Part shown: positions 1 through 7,491 of the stretch, piece after piece
Layout of the letters: the number at the start of each line of letters is the position of its first letter
How positions within the stretch are numbered: position 1 is the first letter of the stretch
NCBI GenBank assembly: GCA_039714555.1
Contig: JBDLJB010000041.1
Location: 1-21,203 of the forward strand
Reading direction: 5' to 3'
Length of the DNA: 21,203 nt
Origin: Namhaeicola sp039714555
GTDB lineage: Bacteria > Bacteroidota > Bacteroidia > Flavobacteriales > Flavobacteriaceae
Position numbers and translations under genes: made by a program
Notes under the pieces: model-generated
Told to the model about the DNA's origin: nothing
The model's input: the letters and a program-made list of their open reading frames with translations, nothing else
Databases searched by the model: none

Positions 1-72
1 CAATGTGTAAAATTTATTTCTCATTTTAATTAATAATTAATTTATATACTTGTTTTTAATGTTAATACAGTT

Positions 73-1869
73 TTATAATTTTCTAATAATTTTACTTAGT
101 TTTTCATCTTTTTTAATATTCATCTTTTTACGCAATCTATACCTATTTACTTCAACACTTTTCGGAGTGATATTTAAAATTGAAGAAATTTCTTTAGAGG
201 TTAATTTTAAACGCAATAATGAGCATAGTTTTCTTTCATTATCGGTTAAACCCGGATATTTCTTTTCAAGATTTTTATAAAAACTATTGTTTAATTCTTT
301 AATGTATTTATCAAAAGATTTTCTTTCTCTTTCAATATTGAGATTTTCTATAATAATTAACTTTAATCGATTTAAGTCATTGAATTTTAAATTATCTTCA
401 GGTTTAGTCTTCAACTTTTCAATTTCACCTTTCAATTCTGATAAGATCTCATTTTTTCGGATGATACTTAATGCAACCTTTTTTTGCTCTTTTTCTTTGT
501 TTTTAATTTCTACTTCTAATTTTAAATTTGCTTCACTGGTCATTTTTAACTCATTTTCCAGTAATATTTGCTGAGCATCATATTTTTCAATACTTTCTTG
601 ATATTCTTCCAGTTTATCTTTTTCTTTATGTTTATTTATGATAATTAATAAATATACAATTACGATCACTAAAAGAATTATCACAATAATAACTGCCGGC
701 TTGTACAAATTAACCATGGTTACTATTTCACTTGTATCATCAAAATTTTCAATAGTTTTTGTTTTACTATCTACCGGAGTTTGTGTATCTTTTGCTATGT
801 AAACATCACCTTTAACAAATTTTGATGGATTTTCAGAAACTTTCAGATTAAATACATTGCTCATAATAAACAAAGCAAAAAATGCTATAAAACCTGCAAT
901 GATCGGAGTTACCAACCAACCTAAAGCAATTTTTCCAATAACTTTTAATTGAATATTTCTACCACCTTTTAAAATGCCAATTCCTAAAATTGCACCAACT
1001 ATGGCTTGAGAACTAGATACGGGTACTAAAGGTATTTCGGGTAAACCAATTCTTACAAATAAATCGGATAAATTCTGTGATGAAAATACAAATAACACCA
1101 ATGAATGAGCTAATACAACAATTATCGCTGTTTCAGCATTTAATTTCATCAATGAATTTCCAACAGTCATCATTACTTTTTTAGAATACGTAATAATTCC
1201 AACAGCAATTGAAATACCACCTGCTAAGAACAACAACTGAATTCCATCTAAAGTAAAGAAACCAAAATCTAAAGTAATATTTGGTGCAGATGGTACAAAA
1301 ACACCCACAACATTTGCAATATTATTTGCACCCAAACTGTACGAACCAAAAGCGCCAACAATTAGAAGAGCATATTTGATATAAGCATCTAATTTAATTA
1401 GATGAATTTTACTTTTTTGTAAAATAAATTGTAGCAATAAAAATAATAAAACAGCAAAAATACCACCTAAAATTGGACCAGAAATCCAGGTAGTAACAAT
1501 TTTTGTTAATGAGCTTATATCAGTAGGGTTATGTGTAAAGAAATTCCAGCCAATTATGGCACCTACTACAGCTTGTGAAGTAGAAACAGGAAGTTTCAAC
1601 TTTGTCATCCAAAAAACTGCAATTCCAGCTGATAGCGCAACTGTAAAAGCTCCCCCCAAAGCATCAATAGAACCTAATTTACCTAAGGTATGTGAACCTC
1701 CGGCTCCTTGCAAGACGGCACCCAATACAACAAAAATTGAGGCAATAATAGCAGCTTGTTTAAATTTTATCATCTTAGACCCCACAGCTGATCCAAAAAC
1801 ATTGGAGGCGTCATTGGCTCCTAATGTCCATCCTAAAAAAAGTCCGCTTGATAAAAAGAATAAAAACAT
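73..1869 (-). CDS. PiT-family phosphate transporter fused to a C-terminal coiled coil and LuxR-type DNA-binding domain
   Basis: Seen: 598 residues. The first ~340 are a PiT (inorganic phosphate:cation symporter) with the duplicated family signatures GANDASN (17-23) and GANNIAN (180-186), paired PVSTSQ (94-99) and PVSSSQ (283-288), and about ten hydrophobic helices. A polar linker (~341-388) leads to an extra transmembrane helix (~391-411). Next come a Lys/Glu-rich coiled coil (~413-490) and a C-terminal helix-turn-helix (~537-598) with LTDNERKLC, SKEISSILNIT and SVEVNRYRLRKKM. Known: this tail is the LuxR/GerE-like C-terminus common in Bacteroidota TPR-TM-coiled-coil regulators; ordinary PiT proteins lack it. 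Inferred: a membrane-bound transporter/transcription factor (a 'transceptor') whose regulator domain lies in the cytoplasm. It starts 20 bp after the DUF47 gene, which is the usual PiT partner. No internal stop or frameshift separates the two parts. The transporter assignment is secure; the regulatory role is inference. Confidence 0.93.
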   Translation of the reverse strand: MFLFFLSSGLFLGWTLGANDASNVFGSAVGSKMIKFKQAAIIASIFVVLGAVLQGAGGSHTLGKLGSIDALGGAFTVALSAGIAVFWMTKLKLPVSTSQAVVGAIIGWNFFTHNPTDISSLTKIVTTWISGPILGGIFAVLLFLLLQFILQKSKIHLIKLDAYIKYALLIVGAFGSYSLGANNIANVVGVFVPSAPNITLDFGFFTLDGIQLLFLAGGISIAVGIITYSKKVMMTVGNSLMKLNAETAIIVVLAHSLVLFVFSSQNLSDLFVRIGLPEIPLVPVSSSQAIVGAILGIGILKGGRNIQLKVIGKIALGWLVTPIIAGFIAFFALFIMSNVFNLKVSENPSKFVKGDVYIAKDTQTPVDSKTKTIENFDDTSEIVTMVNLYKPAVIIVIILLVIVIVYLLIIINKHKEKDKLEEYQESIEKYDAQQILLENELKMTSEANLKLEVEIKNKEKEQKKVALSIIRKNEILSELKGEIEKLKTKPEDNLKFNDLNRLKLIIIENLNIERERKSFDKYIKELNNSFYKNLEKKYPGLTDNERKLCSLLRLKLTSKEISSILNITPKSVEVNRYRLRKKMNIKKDEKLSKIIRKL

Positions 1870-1889
1870 AAACTACATTAAATTTTCAA

Positions 1890-2540
1890 TTACATTTTAA
1901 TTTTTATTACTAAAGAAGATAATTGTTGTGCAACATTTTTTGCAGCATCTGAGACTTGTTCTATATGAAGTGCAAAATATCGTAAATGAATTTTTTCACT
2001 TAATTTTAATGAATCAAACTCTTGAAATATTTTTCGCTTAATATTGGTTGACAATACATCTGTTTCTCTATTATAAAAAAGAACTTTTTGAATTTTATCT
2101 TTAACTTCATCTGGTGAAGTGAAAAATATTCTCGCAGCAGGAACGACATTTTCTGCAGATTTAGCAGAGAGTGATACTAATTCTAAGTAATCATTTTTAA
2201 TGTCTTCAGGTATATGAGGTGTTTCAACATCAAACTGATTTAAAACAGATTTAGATCTATCAATAATATCATCAACACTTTCAATTAAATTTAAAATATC
2301 ACTTGCATAATTTGGCATTAATGAATGTAAGTAAAAATCATTTTCAATTTTTCTCTGTATAGAATCAGCATCCTTTTCTAAAACATTTATAGTTTTCAGA
2401 TTTTGTTCAAAATCTTGCGCATTATCATTGATATAATTTTTAATTCCTTGCTTGAAATTTAAAATCCCAAGATCAATTTTATCAAAAAATTCATCAATAC
2501 TTAACGCTACAGATTTTGAAGTTTTAAAAATATTAATCAT
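1890..2540 (-). CDS. DUF47 / PhoU-like phosphate transport accessory protein
   Basis: 216 residues, all helical, matching the DUF47 (TIGR00153, YkaA-like) family of PhoU-fold proteins usually encoded next to PiT transporters. Acidic metal-binding type motifs are visible: EKDADSIQRKIENDF in the first half and HIEQVSDAAKNVAQQL near the C-terminus. No signal peptide or membrane segment, so it is cytoplasmic. Family members are thought to modulate the partner PiT transporter, by analogy with PhoU and the Pst system. It is the first gene of a two-gene operon, with the transporter 20 bp downstream. A good -7 element lies about 25 bp upstream of the ATG, giving a short leader. Confidence 0.9.
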   Translation of the reverse strand: MINIFKTSKSVALSIDEFFDKIDLGILNFKQGIKNYINDNAQDFEQNLKTINVLEKDADSIQRKIENDFYLHSLMPNYASDILNLIESVDDIIDRSKSVLNQFDVETPHIPEDIKNDYLELVSLSAKSAENVVPAARIFFTSPDEVKDKIQKVLFYNRETDVLSTNIKRKIFQEFDSLKLSEKIHLRYFALHIEQVSDAAKNVAQQLSSLVIKIKM

Positions 2541-2565
2541 TAGTTCACATTTTTAAATTATAGAG

Positions 2566-2573
2566 CAAAGATA
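2566..2573 (-). promoter_or_regulatory. Bacteroidota -7 element for the DUF47-PiT operon
   Basis: On the minus strand the sequence reads TATCTTTG, a full match to the TAnnTTTG -7 consensus of Bacteroidota sigma factor. It is 25 bp upstream of the DUF47 ATG (2538-2540), so the leader would be about 20 nt. No TTG -33 element is found at the usual 17-23 bp; the nearest TTTG is 27 bp away. That could mean an activator-dependent promoter. Confidence 0.5.
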
Positions 2574-2629
2574 TGCTTATTTATGGGTTATAAAAAGTGA
2601 CAAATATCATACTGTAATTTTATAAAATA

Positions 2630-2780
2630 TAGTGTAGTGGTATATTTATATTTTAAATATCTATATATTAACTATTTATATATTAATTGTAGTGTCATTA
2701 AATTCGGTATATTCTTAATTGTAGTGTTTATGTTGGGTTTTTAATTGATATTGTTATCCACTATTTACTAAATGTAGTGT
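2630..2780. repeat. Dispersed GTAGTGT direct repeats upstream of the DUF47-PiT operon
   Basis: The 266-bp gene-free stretch 2541-2806 has GTAGTGT at 2689-2695, 2721-2727 and 2774-2780, and a variant TAGTGTAGTGG at 2630-2640. The copies at 2689 and 2721 share the longer context TTAATTGTAGTGT. Start-to-start distances are about 55, 32 and 53 bp, the last two close to whole helical turns. The last copy also pairs with an inverted CACTA at 2760-2764. All lie upstream of the DUF47 promoter. They could be operator sites, possibly for the LuxR-type domain on the transporter, but that is inference. The rest of the stretch is simple AT-rich sequence. Confidence 0.5.
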
Positions 2781-2806
2781 TTATATTAATTAATAATGTA
2801 TCTTTT

Positions 2807-3415
2807 TTACTTAATATTTACACTAAATATTTCTTTATTTTCGAGTTTCCCTACCAAAACATCATCAATATTAACTTTACCTACTCCGGCAGGCGTTCCT
2901 GTAAATATAATATCTCCTTTTTTAAGTGTAAAAAATTGTGACACATAAGCAATGATCTCATTAATTTTCCAAAGCATATTTTTTGTATTTCCATCTTGAA
3001 CCAATTCGTTATTTTTGAACAATTGAAAATGTAGATTCTCCAGATCATAATCTTGTTTTGGGAAAAAATCACCAATAACTGCACTCCCATCAAAAGCTTT
3101 TGCCTTTTCCCATGGCAATCCTTTCTCTTTTAATTTGCTTTGCAGATCTCGAGCCGTAAAATCTATGCCCAAACCGATCTCATCATAATATTTATAAGAA
3201 AATTTCTGATCAATGTATTTACCTACCCGATTAATTTTAACCAAAACCTCTACTTCGTAATGTACATCACTACTAAATGGTGGAATAACAAATGGATTTC
3301 TTTTTGGTAATACAGAAGAATCCGCTTTTAAAAAAATTACAGGTTCTTTTGGTTTTTCATTGGCTAACTCTTCTATGTGTTTGGTGTAGTTTCTTCCTAT
3401 ACAGATTATTTTCAT
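2807..3415 (-). CDS. Fumarylacetoacetate hydrolase-fold protein (acylpyruvase/FAHD1-like)
   Basis: 202 residues, the compact single-domain size of the FAHD1/YcgM subgroup. Seen: opening motif CIGRNY, metal-ligand motif HYEVE (52-56, Glu54 and Glu56), GIDFTARDLQ (83-92, third ligand Asp85), KGLPWEKAKAFDGSA (98-112) and TGTPAGVG (172-179). Known: family members hydrolyse acylpyruvates or decarboxylate oxaloacetate with Mg2+/Mn2+; exact substrate cannot be read from sequence. Cytoplasmic, with no signal peptide. It follows menB by 91 bp on the same strand and may be co-transcribed, though no functional tie to menaquinone is known. Confidence 0.9.
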   Translation of the reverse strand: MKIICIGRNYTKHIEELANEKPKEPVIFLKADSSVLPKRNPFVIPPFSSDVHYEVEVLVKINRVGKYIDQKFSYKYYDEIGLGIDFTARDLQSKLKEKGLPWEKAKAFDGSAVIGDFFPKQDYDLENLHFQLFKNNELVQDGNTKNMLWKINEIIAYVSQFFTLKKGDIIFTGTPAGVGKVNIDDVLVGKLENKEIFSVNIK

Positions 3416-3506
3416 TGTAAACAGTTTTGGGTTTATTGCATTGGTTTTAACACCTTAATTCCACTAAAGTAGTAACTTCTAACTTTTTCCTTTGAACTTA
3501 TAACAA

Positions 3507-4346
3507 TTAAGGAATCCATTTTTTTTCGAAATTTGGTTTACGCTTTTCTAAAAATGCATTTCTACCCTCTTTGGCTTCATCAGTCATATATGCCAAACGT
3601 GTTGCTTCACCGGCAAAAACCTGCTGACCAACCATGCCATCATCAGTTAAATTCATGGCAAACTTGAGCATTTTAATGGATGTAGGTGATTTTGCTAAAA
3701 TTTCCTGAGCCCATTGATATGCTGTATTTTCTAATTCTTCATGAGGAATTACTGCATTTACCATTCCCATTTCATAAGCTTCCTGTGCTGAATAATCTCT
3801 TCCTAAAAAGAAAATTTCACGCGCTTTTTTTTGTCCGACCATCTTTGCCAAATAAGCTGAACCGTAACCACCGTCAAAACTTGTAACATCCGCATCAGTC
3901 TGTTTAAAAATCGCATGCTCTTTACTAGCTAAGGTCAAATCACAAACCACGTGCAAACTATGTCCGCCACCAACAGCCCAACCGGGAACTACAGCAATTA
4001 CTGCTTTAGGCATAAAACGTATTAAACGTTGGACTTCTAAAATATTTAGTCTATGGTATCCATCATCACCTACATAACCCTGATGTCCTCTGGCTTTTTG
4101 ATCACCTCCACTACAAAAAGAATAAACACCATCTTTAGTAGAAGGGCCTTCAGCAGAAAGTAAGACAACACCAATTGAAGTATCTTCTTGTGCATCATAA
4201 AAAGCTTCGTATAATTCTTTGGTAGTTTTGGGCCTAAACGCATTTCTTACATTTGGACGGTTAAAAGCAATTCTAGCCACTCCATCACATTTTTTATAAG
4301 TAATATCCTCATATTCTTTAACGATTTTCCAGGCAGATTCTTTCAT
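3507..4346 (-). CDS. menB: 1,4-dihydroxy-2-naphthoyl-CoA synthase (MenB, type II)
   Basis: 279 residues of the crotonase fold. The enzyme closes the second ring of the naphthoquinone by a Dieckmann-type condensation of o-succinylbenzoyl-CoA. Seen: CSGGDQ (78-83) and GGGHSL (126-131) shaping the oxyanion hole, the Tyr91 region before HRLNILEVQRLIR, SFDGGYGSAYLAK (156-168) with the catalytic Asp158, and the MenB C-terminus AYMTDEAKEGRNAF. In QTDADV (149-154), Asp151 stands where E. coli MenB has Gly156. Known: that Asp marks type II enzymes such as the M. tuberculosis one, which supply the carboxylate base themselves instead of binding bicarbonate. Other men genes follow at 7492-9198 and 13125-15498. 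Confidence 0.97.
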   Translation of the reverse strand: MKESAWKIVKEYEDITYKKCDGVARIAFNRPNVRNAFRPKTTKELYEAFYDAQEDTSIGVVLLSAEGPSTKDGVYSFCSGGDQKARGHQGYVGDDGYHRLNILEVQRLIRFMPKAVIAVVPGWAVGGGHSLHVVCDLTLASKEHAIFKQTDADVTSFDGGYGSAYLAKMVGQKKAREIFFLGRDYSAQEAYEMGMVNAVIPHEELENTAYQWAQEILAKSPTSIKMLKFAMNLTDDGMVGQQVFAGEATRLAYMTDEAKEGRNAFLEKRKPNFEKKWIP

Positions 4347-4499
4347 TTTTAATTATTAATGTTTTTATATAAAATAATTAATGTATTTATTCGTTGAATT
4401 ATATTAATATGTAGCGAATTTAACAAAATTTGCAACATGTTTAGTGTTTAAATTCAAATTAGGCAATAACAATTTTATTAAAAAAATAAATTTCGAATA

Positions 4500-5735
4500 A
4501 TGAAGCATTTAGCCATACTATTCTTTTTAATATCTTTTAGTATTTATTCTCAGGATAATATCACTTTAAAAAAGTTTAATTCTCATCAATTAAATACAGA
4601 AAGAATATTAAAAATTTATTTACCACAATCTTATGAAGAAAATAAGGATCACACTTATCCGGTTGCAGTAATTTTTGATGCTGAATATCTTTTTGATGTT
4701 TATGTTGCCAATTCAAAATTATTTTCTTCGAGAGATGATGCACCAGAACAGATTATTGTAGGAATTTATCAAAATCAAAATGAAGAGCGCTATGTTGATT
4801 GCGATTATAGTACCGATACAGGATTGCCCAATGAAGACAGTTCAAAATTCTATGGTTTTATAAAAGATGAATTACTTCCTTATATTGATGAAAATTATAG
4901 AACTTCATTATTTAAAACATTGGTTGGGAATACCTTAACAGCTAATTTCACCAACTATTTCTTCTTGGATAATAATCATGAATTCAATGCATTTATTAAT
5001 ATTAATCCGACTTATGCGCCCAAAATAGCAGAAAAACTGGAGCTTAAAACTCAAACTTTAACCGATGATGTTTTTTATTATGTTAATTCAGGAGATTACA
5101 ATAAAGAAAGAAGAGCTAAAAAAATTAATGAAGTAAATAATCTTTTAAAATTATCAGAAATTAATAAATTTCATTATAAATATGACAAATTTACACATAC
5201 GACTACAACAGCTTCAATTGGTCAGGCCATTCCAAGTGCAATAGGTCATATTTTTGAATTGTATGGTGCTATTTCAAAAGAAGAATACGAAACCAATATT
5301 GCTGATCTTTCACCTCCGGAAGCAATAGAATACCTTGAAAAAAAATATGTTGAGATTGAGTATTTATTTGGTTCTAATTTGGATATTAGAGAGAGTGATA
5401 TTTTTATGATCGAATCTATTGTTATAGAAAAAAATAATGGTGACTATTTAGAAGAATTCGGTAAAATGATCAATAGAATGTACCCTGATTCGCCTATGGG
5501 TGATTATTATATTGGTTTGTATTACGAAACCGGATATGATTATAAAAATGCTTTGAAATACTATAAAAACGGTTATGCTAAAATTGGATCAGATAACCCT
5601 AATGCTGATGCATATTACCAAAATATTGAAAGAGTTTTAGATAAGCGACGCGCCGAAAAATTAGGATTCCCGGTAGGTGAAGATGTTATTGAAGACGAAG
5701 AAAAAAATGATGATGATAATGGTAGTAAAAATTAA
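4500..5735 (+). CDS. Exported esterase-fold protein with degenerate nucleophile motif and C-terminal helical repeat region
   Basis: 411 residues with an N-terminal signal peptide (about 1-17, ending SIYSQ), so exported. Residues ~20-255 resemble the putative esterase family (PF00756: esterase D, Fes/IroE-like), with RILKIYLPQSYEE and YPVAVIFDAEYLFD near the N-terminus and FYGFIKDELLPYIDENYRT before the nucleophile elbow. The expected GHSxGG is instead GNTLTA (143-148): Thr145 replaces the Ser nucleophile and both glycines are gone. His233, the likely catalytic His position (FTHTTTT), remains. Residues ~260-385 look like helical TPR-type repeats (YYIGLYYETGYDYKNALKYYKNG). The C-terminus is very acidic. 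Probably a binding or structural pseudo-esterase; a changed catalytic mechanism cannot be excluded. The start ATG fits the signal peptide. It is divergent from menB across 153 bp. Confidence 0.82.
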   Translation: MKHLAILFFLISFSIYSQDNITLKKFNSHQLNTERILKIYLPQSYEENKDHTYPVAVIFDAEYLFDVYVANSKLFSSRDDAPEQIIVGIYQNQNEERYVDCDYSTDTGLPNEDSSKFYGFIKDELLPYIDENYRTSLFKTLVGNTLTANFTNYFFLDNNHEFNAFININPTYAPKIAEKLELKTQTLTDDVFYYVNSGDYNKERRAKKINEVNNLLKLSEINKFHYKYDKFTHTTTTASIGQAIPSAIGHIFELYGAISKEEYETNIADLSPPEAIEYLEKKYVEIEYLFGSNLDIRESDIFMIESIVIEKNNGDYLEEFGKMINRMYPDSPMGDYYIGLYYETGYDYKNALKYYKNGYAKIGSDNPNADAYYQNIERVLDKRRAEKLGFPVGEDVIEDEEKNDDDNGSKN

Positions 5736-5815
5736 TTTTTAATATTTAAAACACTTTTTCCTAAAATTAACACTTTATTAGTTTAGCTATATCATAAAAA
5801 TCCGAAATTAAATTT

Positions 5816-5823
5816 TATTTTTG
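5816..5823 (+). promoter_or_regulatory. Possible -7 element for the C1 peptidase gene
   Basis: TATTTTTG matches the Bacteroidota TAnnTTTG -7 consensus, 41 bp before the ATG at 5865. The 129-bp gap from the previous gene suggests an independent promoter. No clear TTG -33 box is seen, and such AT-rich matches arise by chance, so this is tentative. Confidence 0.35.
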
Positions 5824-5864
5824 TTTTTTGTACAAATTCACTCTTAAATAAAAATAAAATTACA

Positions 5865-6968
5865 ATGAAAAAAGCTATTTTAATACTCTTTTTTACAATT
5901 AGTTATAACTTTATATTAGCGCAACAATATCAATTTACTCCTGTAATTGACATTCCAGTTTCTTCGGTAAAAAATCAAGGCAAAACCGGTACCTGTTGGA
6001 GTTTCTCAACAACATCTTTTATCGAATCGGAAATTGAAAGGATATCCGGAAAAAAAATTGATATTTCCGAAATGTACACTGTAAGAACTACCTATGATGA
6101 AAAAGCATGGAATTATGTAATGCGACAAGGCAATGCACAATTTAGTGAAGGAGGTTTAGCACATGATCTAATGAATGCTATAAGATTAAATGGTTTACTA
6201 CCTCAAGAAGCTTTTACAGGTTTATATGGGCAAGCTAAAGGATATGATCATTCTAAAATTGAACCCGAAATAAAAGAAATCTTAAATAAATACATTCAAA
6301 AAGATTCTATAATAACTGATTGGGAATACCCTACAAAAACTATTTTAGATCAACATATTGGTGCTCATGTGACAACTTTTAGTTACGAAGGAAAAACTTA
6401 TACTCCTATGGCGTTTTTAACCATGACTAAATTAAATCCTGATGCTTATATAACGCTTACATCATTTACACATAAACCCTATTACACAAAATTCATTCTA
6501 AATATTCCTGATAATTTTTCTAATGGAAGTTTTTACAACCTTCCTTTAAATGATTATATGGATATAATTGATACTGCATTAAAAAATGGTTATACTGTTG
6601 AATTGGATATTGATGCTTCTGAACCAACATTTTCTCAAAAAGCGGGAGTTGCTATTATTCCAAAACAAATAGAAAATAATCAAAAAGGTTTAAGTCAAAT
6701 TGTTGATGAAAAGTTAATTACTCCAGATTTCCGTCAAGCGGAATTTGAAAATTTTAATACTACTGATGATCATTTAATGCATATCACAGGTATTGTAAAA
6801 GACCAAAAAGGGAATAAGTATTATAAAGTTAAAAACTCTTGGGGACCTAATGTAACCAATGGAGGGTTTATCTATATCTCGGAATCATTTATGCAATTAA
6901 AATCAATCTCAATTATGGTTCATACAGATGTAATTCCAAAAAAAATTAAAAAAATATTAGAACTGTAA
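5865..6968 (+). CDS. Exported C1-family cysteine peptidase (bleomycin hydrolase/PepC-like)
   Basis: 367 residues with a signal peptide (about 1-19, ending ILAQ), so targeted out of the cytoplasm. Papain-fold catalytic residues of the C1B (bleomycin hydrolase/aminopeptidase C) type are all present: Gln38 and Cys44 in NQGKTGTCWSFS, His303 in DDHLMHITGI, and Asn324 in KNSWG. Classic cytosolic PepC/Blh proteins are ~440-480 residues, so this one is shorter, and most PepC relatives are not exported. In Bacteroidota, secreted C1B-like peptidases are common and probably help degrade external peptides. It ends just before a strong terminator shared with the convergent DUF2853 gene. Confidence 0.9.
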   Translation: MKKAILILFFTISYNFILAQQYQFTPVIDIPVSSVKNQGKTGTCWSFSTTSFIESEIERISGKKIDISEMYTVRTTYDEKAWNYVMRQGNAQFSEGGLAHDLMNAIRLNGLLPQEAFTGLYGQAKGYDHSKIEPEIKEILNKYIQKDSIITDWEYPTKTILDQHIGAHVTTFSYEGKTYTPMAFLTMTKLNPDAYITLTSFTHKPYYTKFILNIPDNFSNGSFYNLPLNDYMDIIDTALKNGYTVELDIDASEPTFSQKAGVAIIPKQIENNQKGLSQIVDEKLITPDFRQAEFENFNTTDDHLMHITGIVKDQKGNKYYKVKNSWGPNVTNGGFIYISESFMQLKSISIMVHTDVIPKKIKKILEL

Positions 6969-6992
6969 AAAAACTGATTTTACAATATTCAT

Positions 6993-7024
6993 AAAAAATG
7001 CCCCAATAAATTGGGGCATTTTTT
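6993..7024. terminator. Bidirectional rho-independent terminator
   Basis: A perfect 14-bp inverted repeat, AAAAAATGCCCCAA and TTGGGGCATTTTTT, with a 4-nt TAAA loop. The GC-rich core (GCCCC/GGGGC) is flanked by an A-run on one side and a T-run on the other, so it works for both the plus-strand C1 peptidase (stop at 6968) and the minus-strand DUF2853 gene (stop at 7047). Confidence 0.93.
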
Positions 7025-7046
7025 ATATTTTTACTTTGGTTATCAG

Positions 7047-7385
7047 TTAATAAACAGATTCTTTTCCAAATTCTTTACATAATAAGTAATAGAACATAGC
7101 TCTGTATTTATTTCTGTTAGAAGTACCTAATTTTTCACATACTTTTTTAATACCGGCATCTAATTCTGGTCCGTCTTTAAGTCCTAGTTTTTTAATTAAA
7201 TAATTATTCTTAACGGTAGCTAATTCTGAATCATCACTACAAGAAACTGTTGCAGAATCTTTATTATAAATTGATGGCCCACATCCAATAGTAACTTTGG
7301 TTAACAAATCCATGTCTGCATTTACACCACCTTTTTCTTTTAGTTCACTAGCATATAATGCTATTAGTTCATCTCTTTTACTCAT
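7047..7385 (-). CDS. DUF2853 family protein
   Basis: 112 residues, full length for DUF2853, a small cytoplasmic all-helical family of unknown function. Seen: N-terminal MSKRDELIALYASELKEKG, the conserved DMDLLTKVTIG block, VKNNYLIKKLGLKDGPELD, and C-terminal SNRNKYRAMFYYLL ending in FGKESVY. This copy has four cysteines (35, 49, 83, 103); Cys35 sits where a hydrophobic or small residue is usual. It lies downstream of menD in the same direction but has its own likely promoter, and no role in menaquinone synthesis is known. Confidence 0.9.
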   Translation of the reverse strand: MSKRDELIALYASELKEKGGVNADMDLLTKVTIGCGPSIYNKDSATVSCSDDSELATVKNNYLIKKLGLKDGPELDAGIKKVCEKLGTSNRNKYRAMFYYLLCKEFGKESVY

Positions 7386-7434
7386 AATTTTTTTTAAAAT
7401 TGGTTAATAATAAATTCATCTAATATATTGATAC

Positions 7435-7442
7435 CAAATATA
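7435..7442 (-). promoter_or_regulatory. Possible -7 element for the DUF2853 gene
   Basis: Minus-strand TATATTTG, a full match to TAnnTTTG, lies 50 bp upstream of the DUF2853 ATG and 50 bp after the menD stop. No TTG -33 box at the right distance. Confidence 0.4.
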
Positions 7443-7491
7443 ATAAAAAGTTAACATTATATAGTATAAGTCTTTGATAAAATAATATTAT

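Noticed and set aside
1556..1900. Open frame on the plus strand opposite the start of the PiT gene
   Set aside because: It lies antisense to well-supported transporter sequence, has low-complexity Pro/Ala/Thr composition and no family character. It is a shadow frame.
2641..2690. AT-rich TATATA/ATTAATTA palindromic stretches as hairpins or an origin
   Set aside because: Such short AT palindromes are common in this AT-rich genome and no DnaA boxes or clustered longer repeats accompany them.
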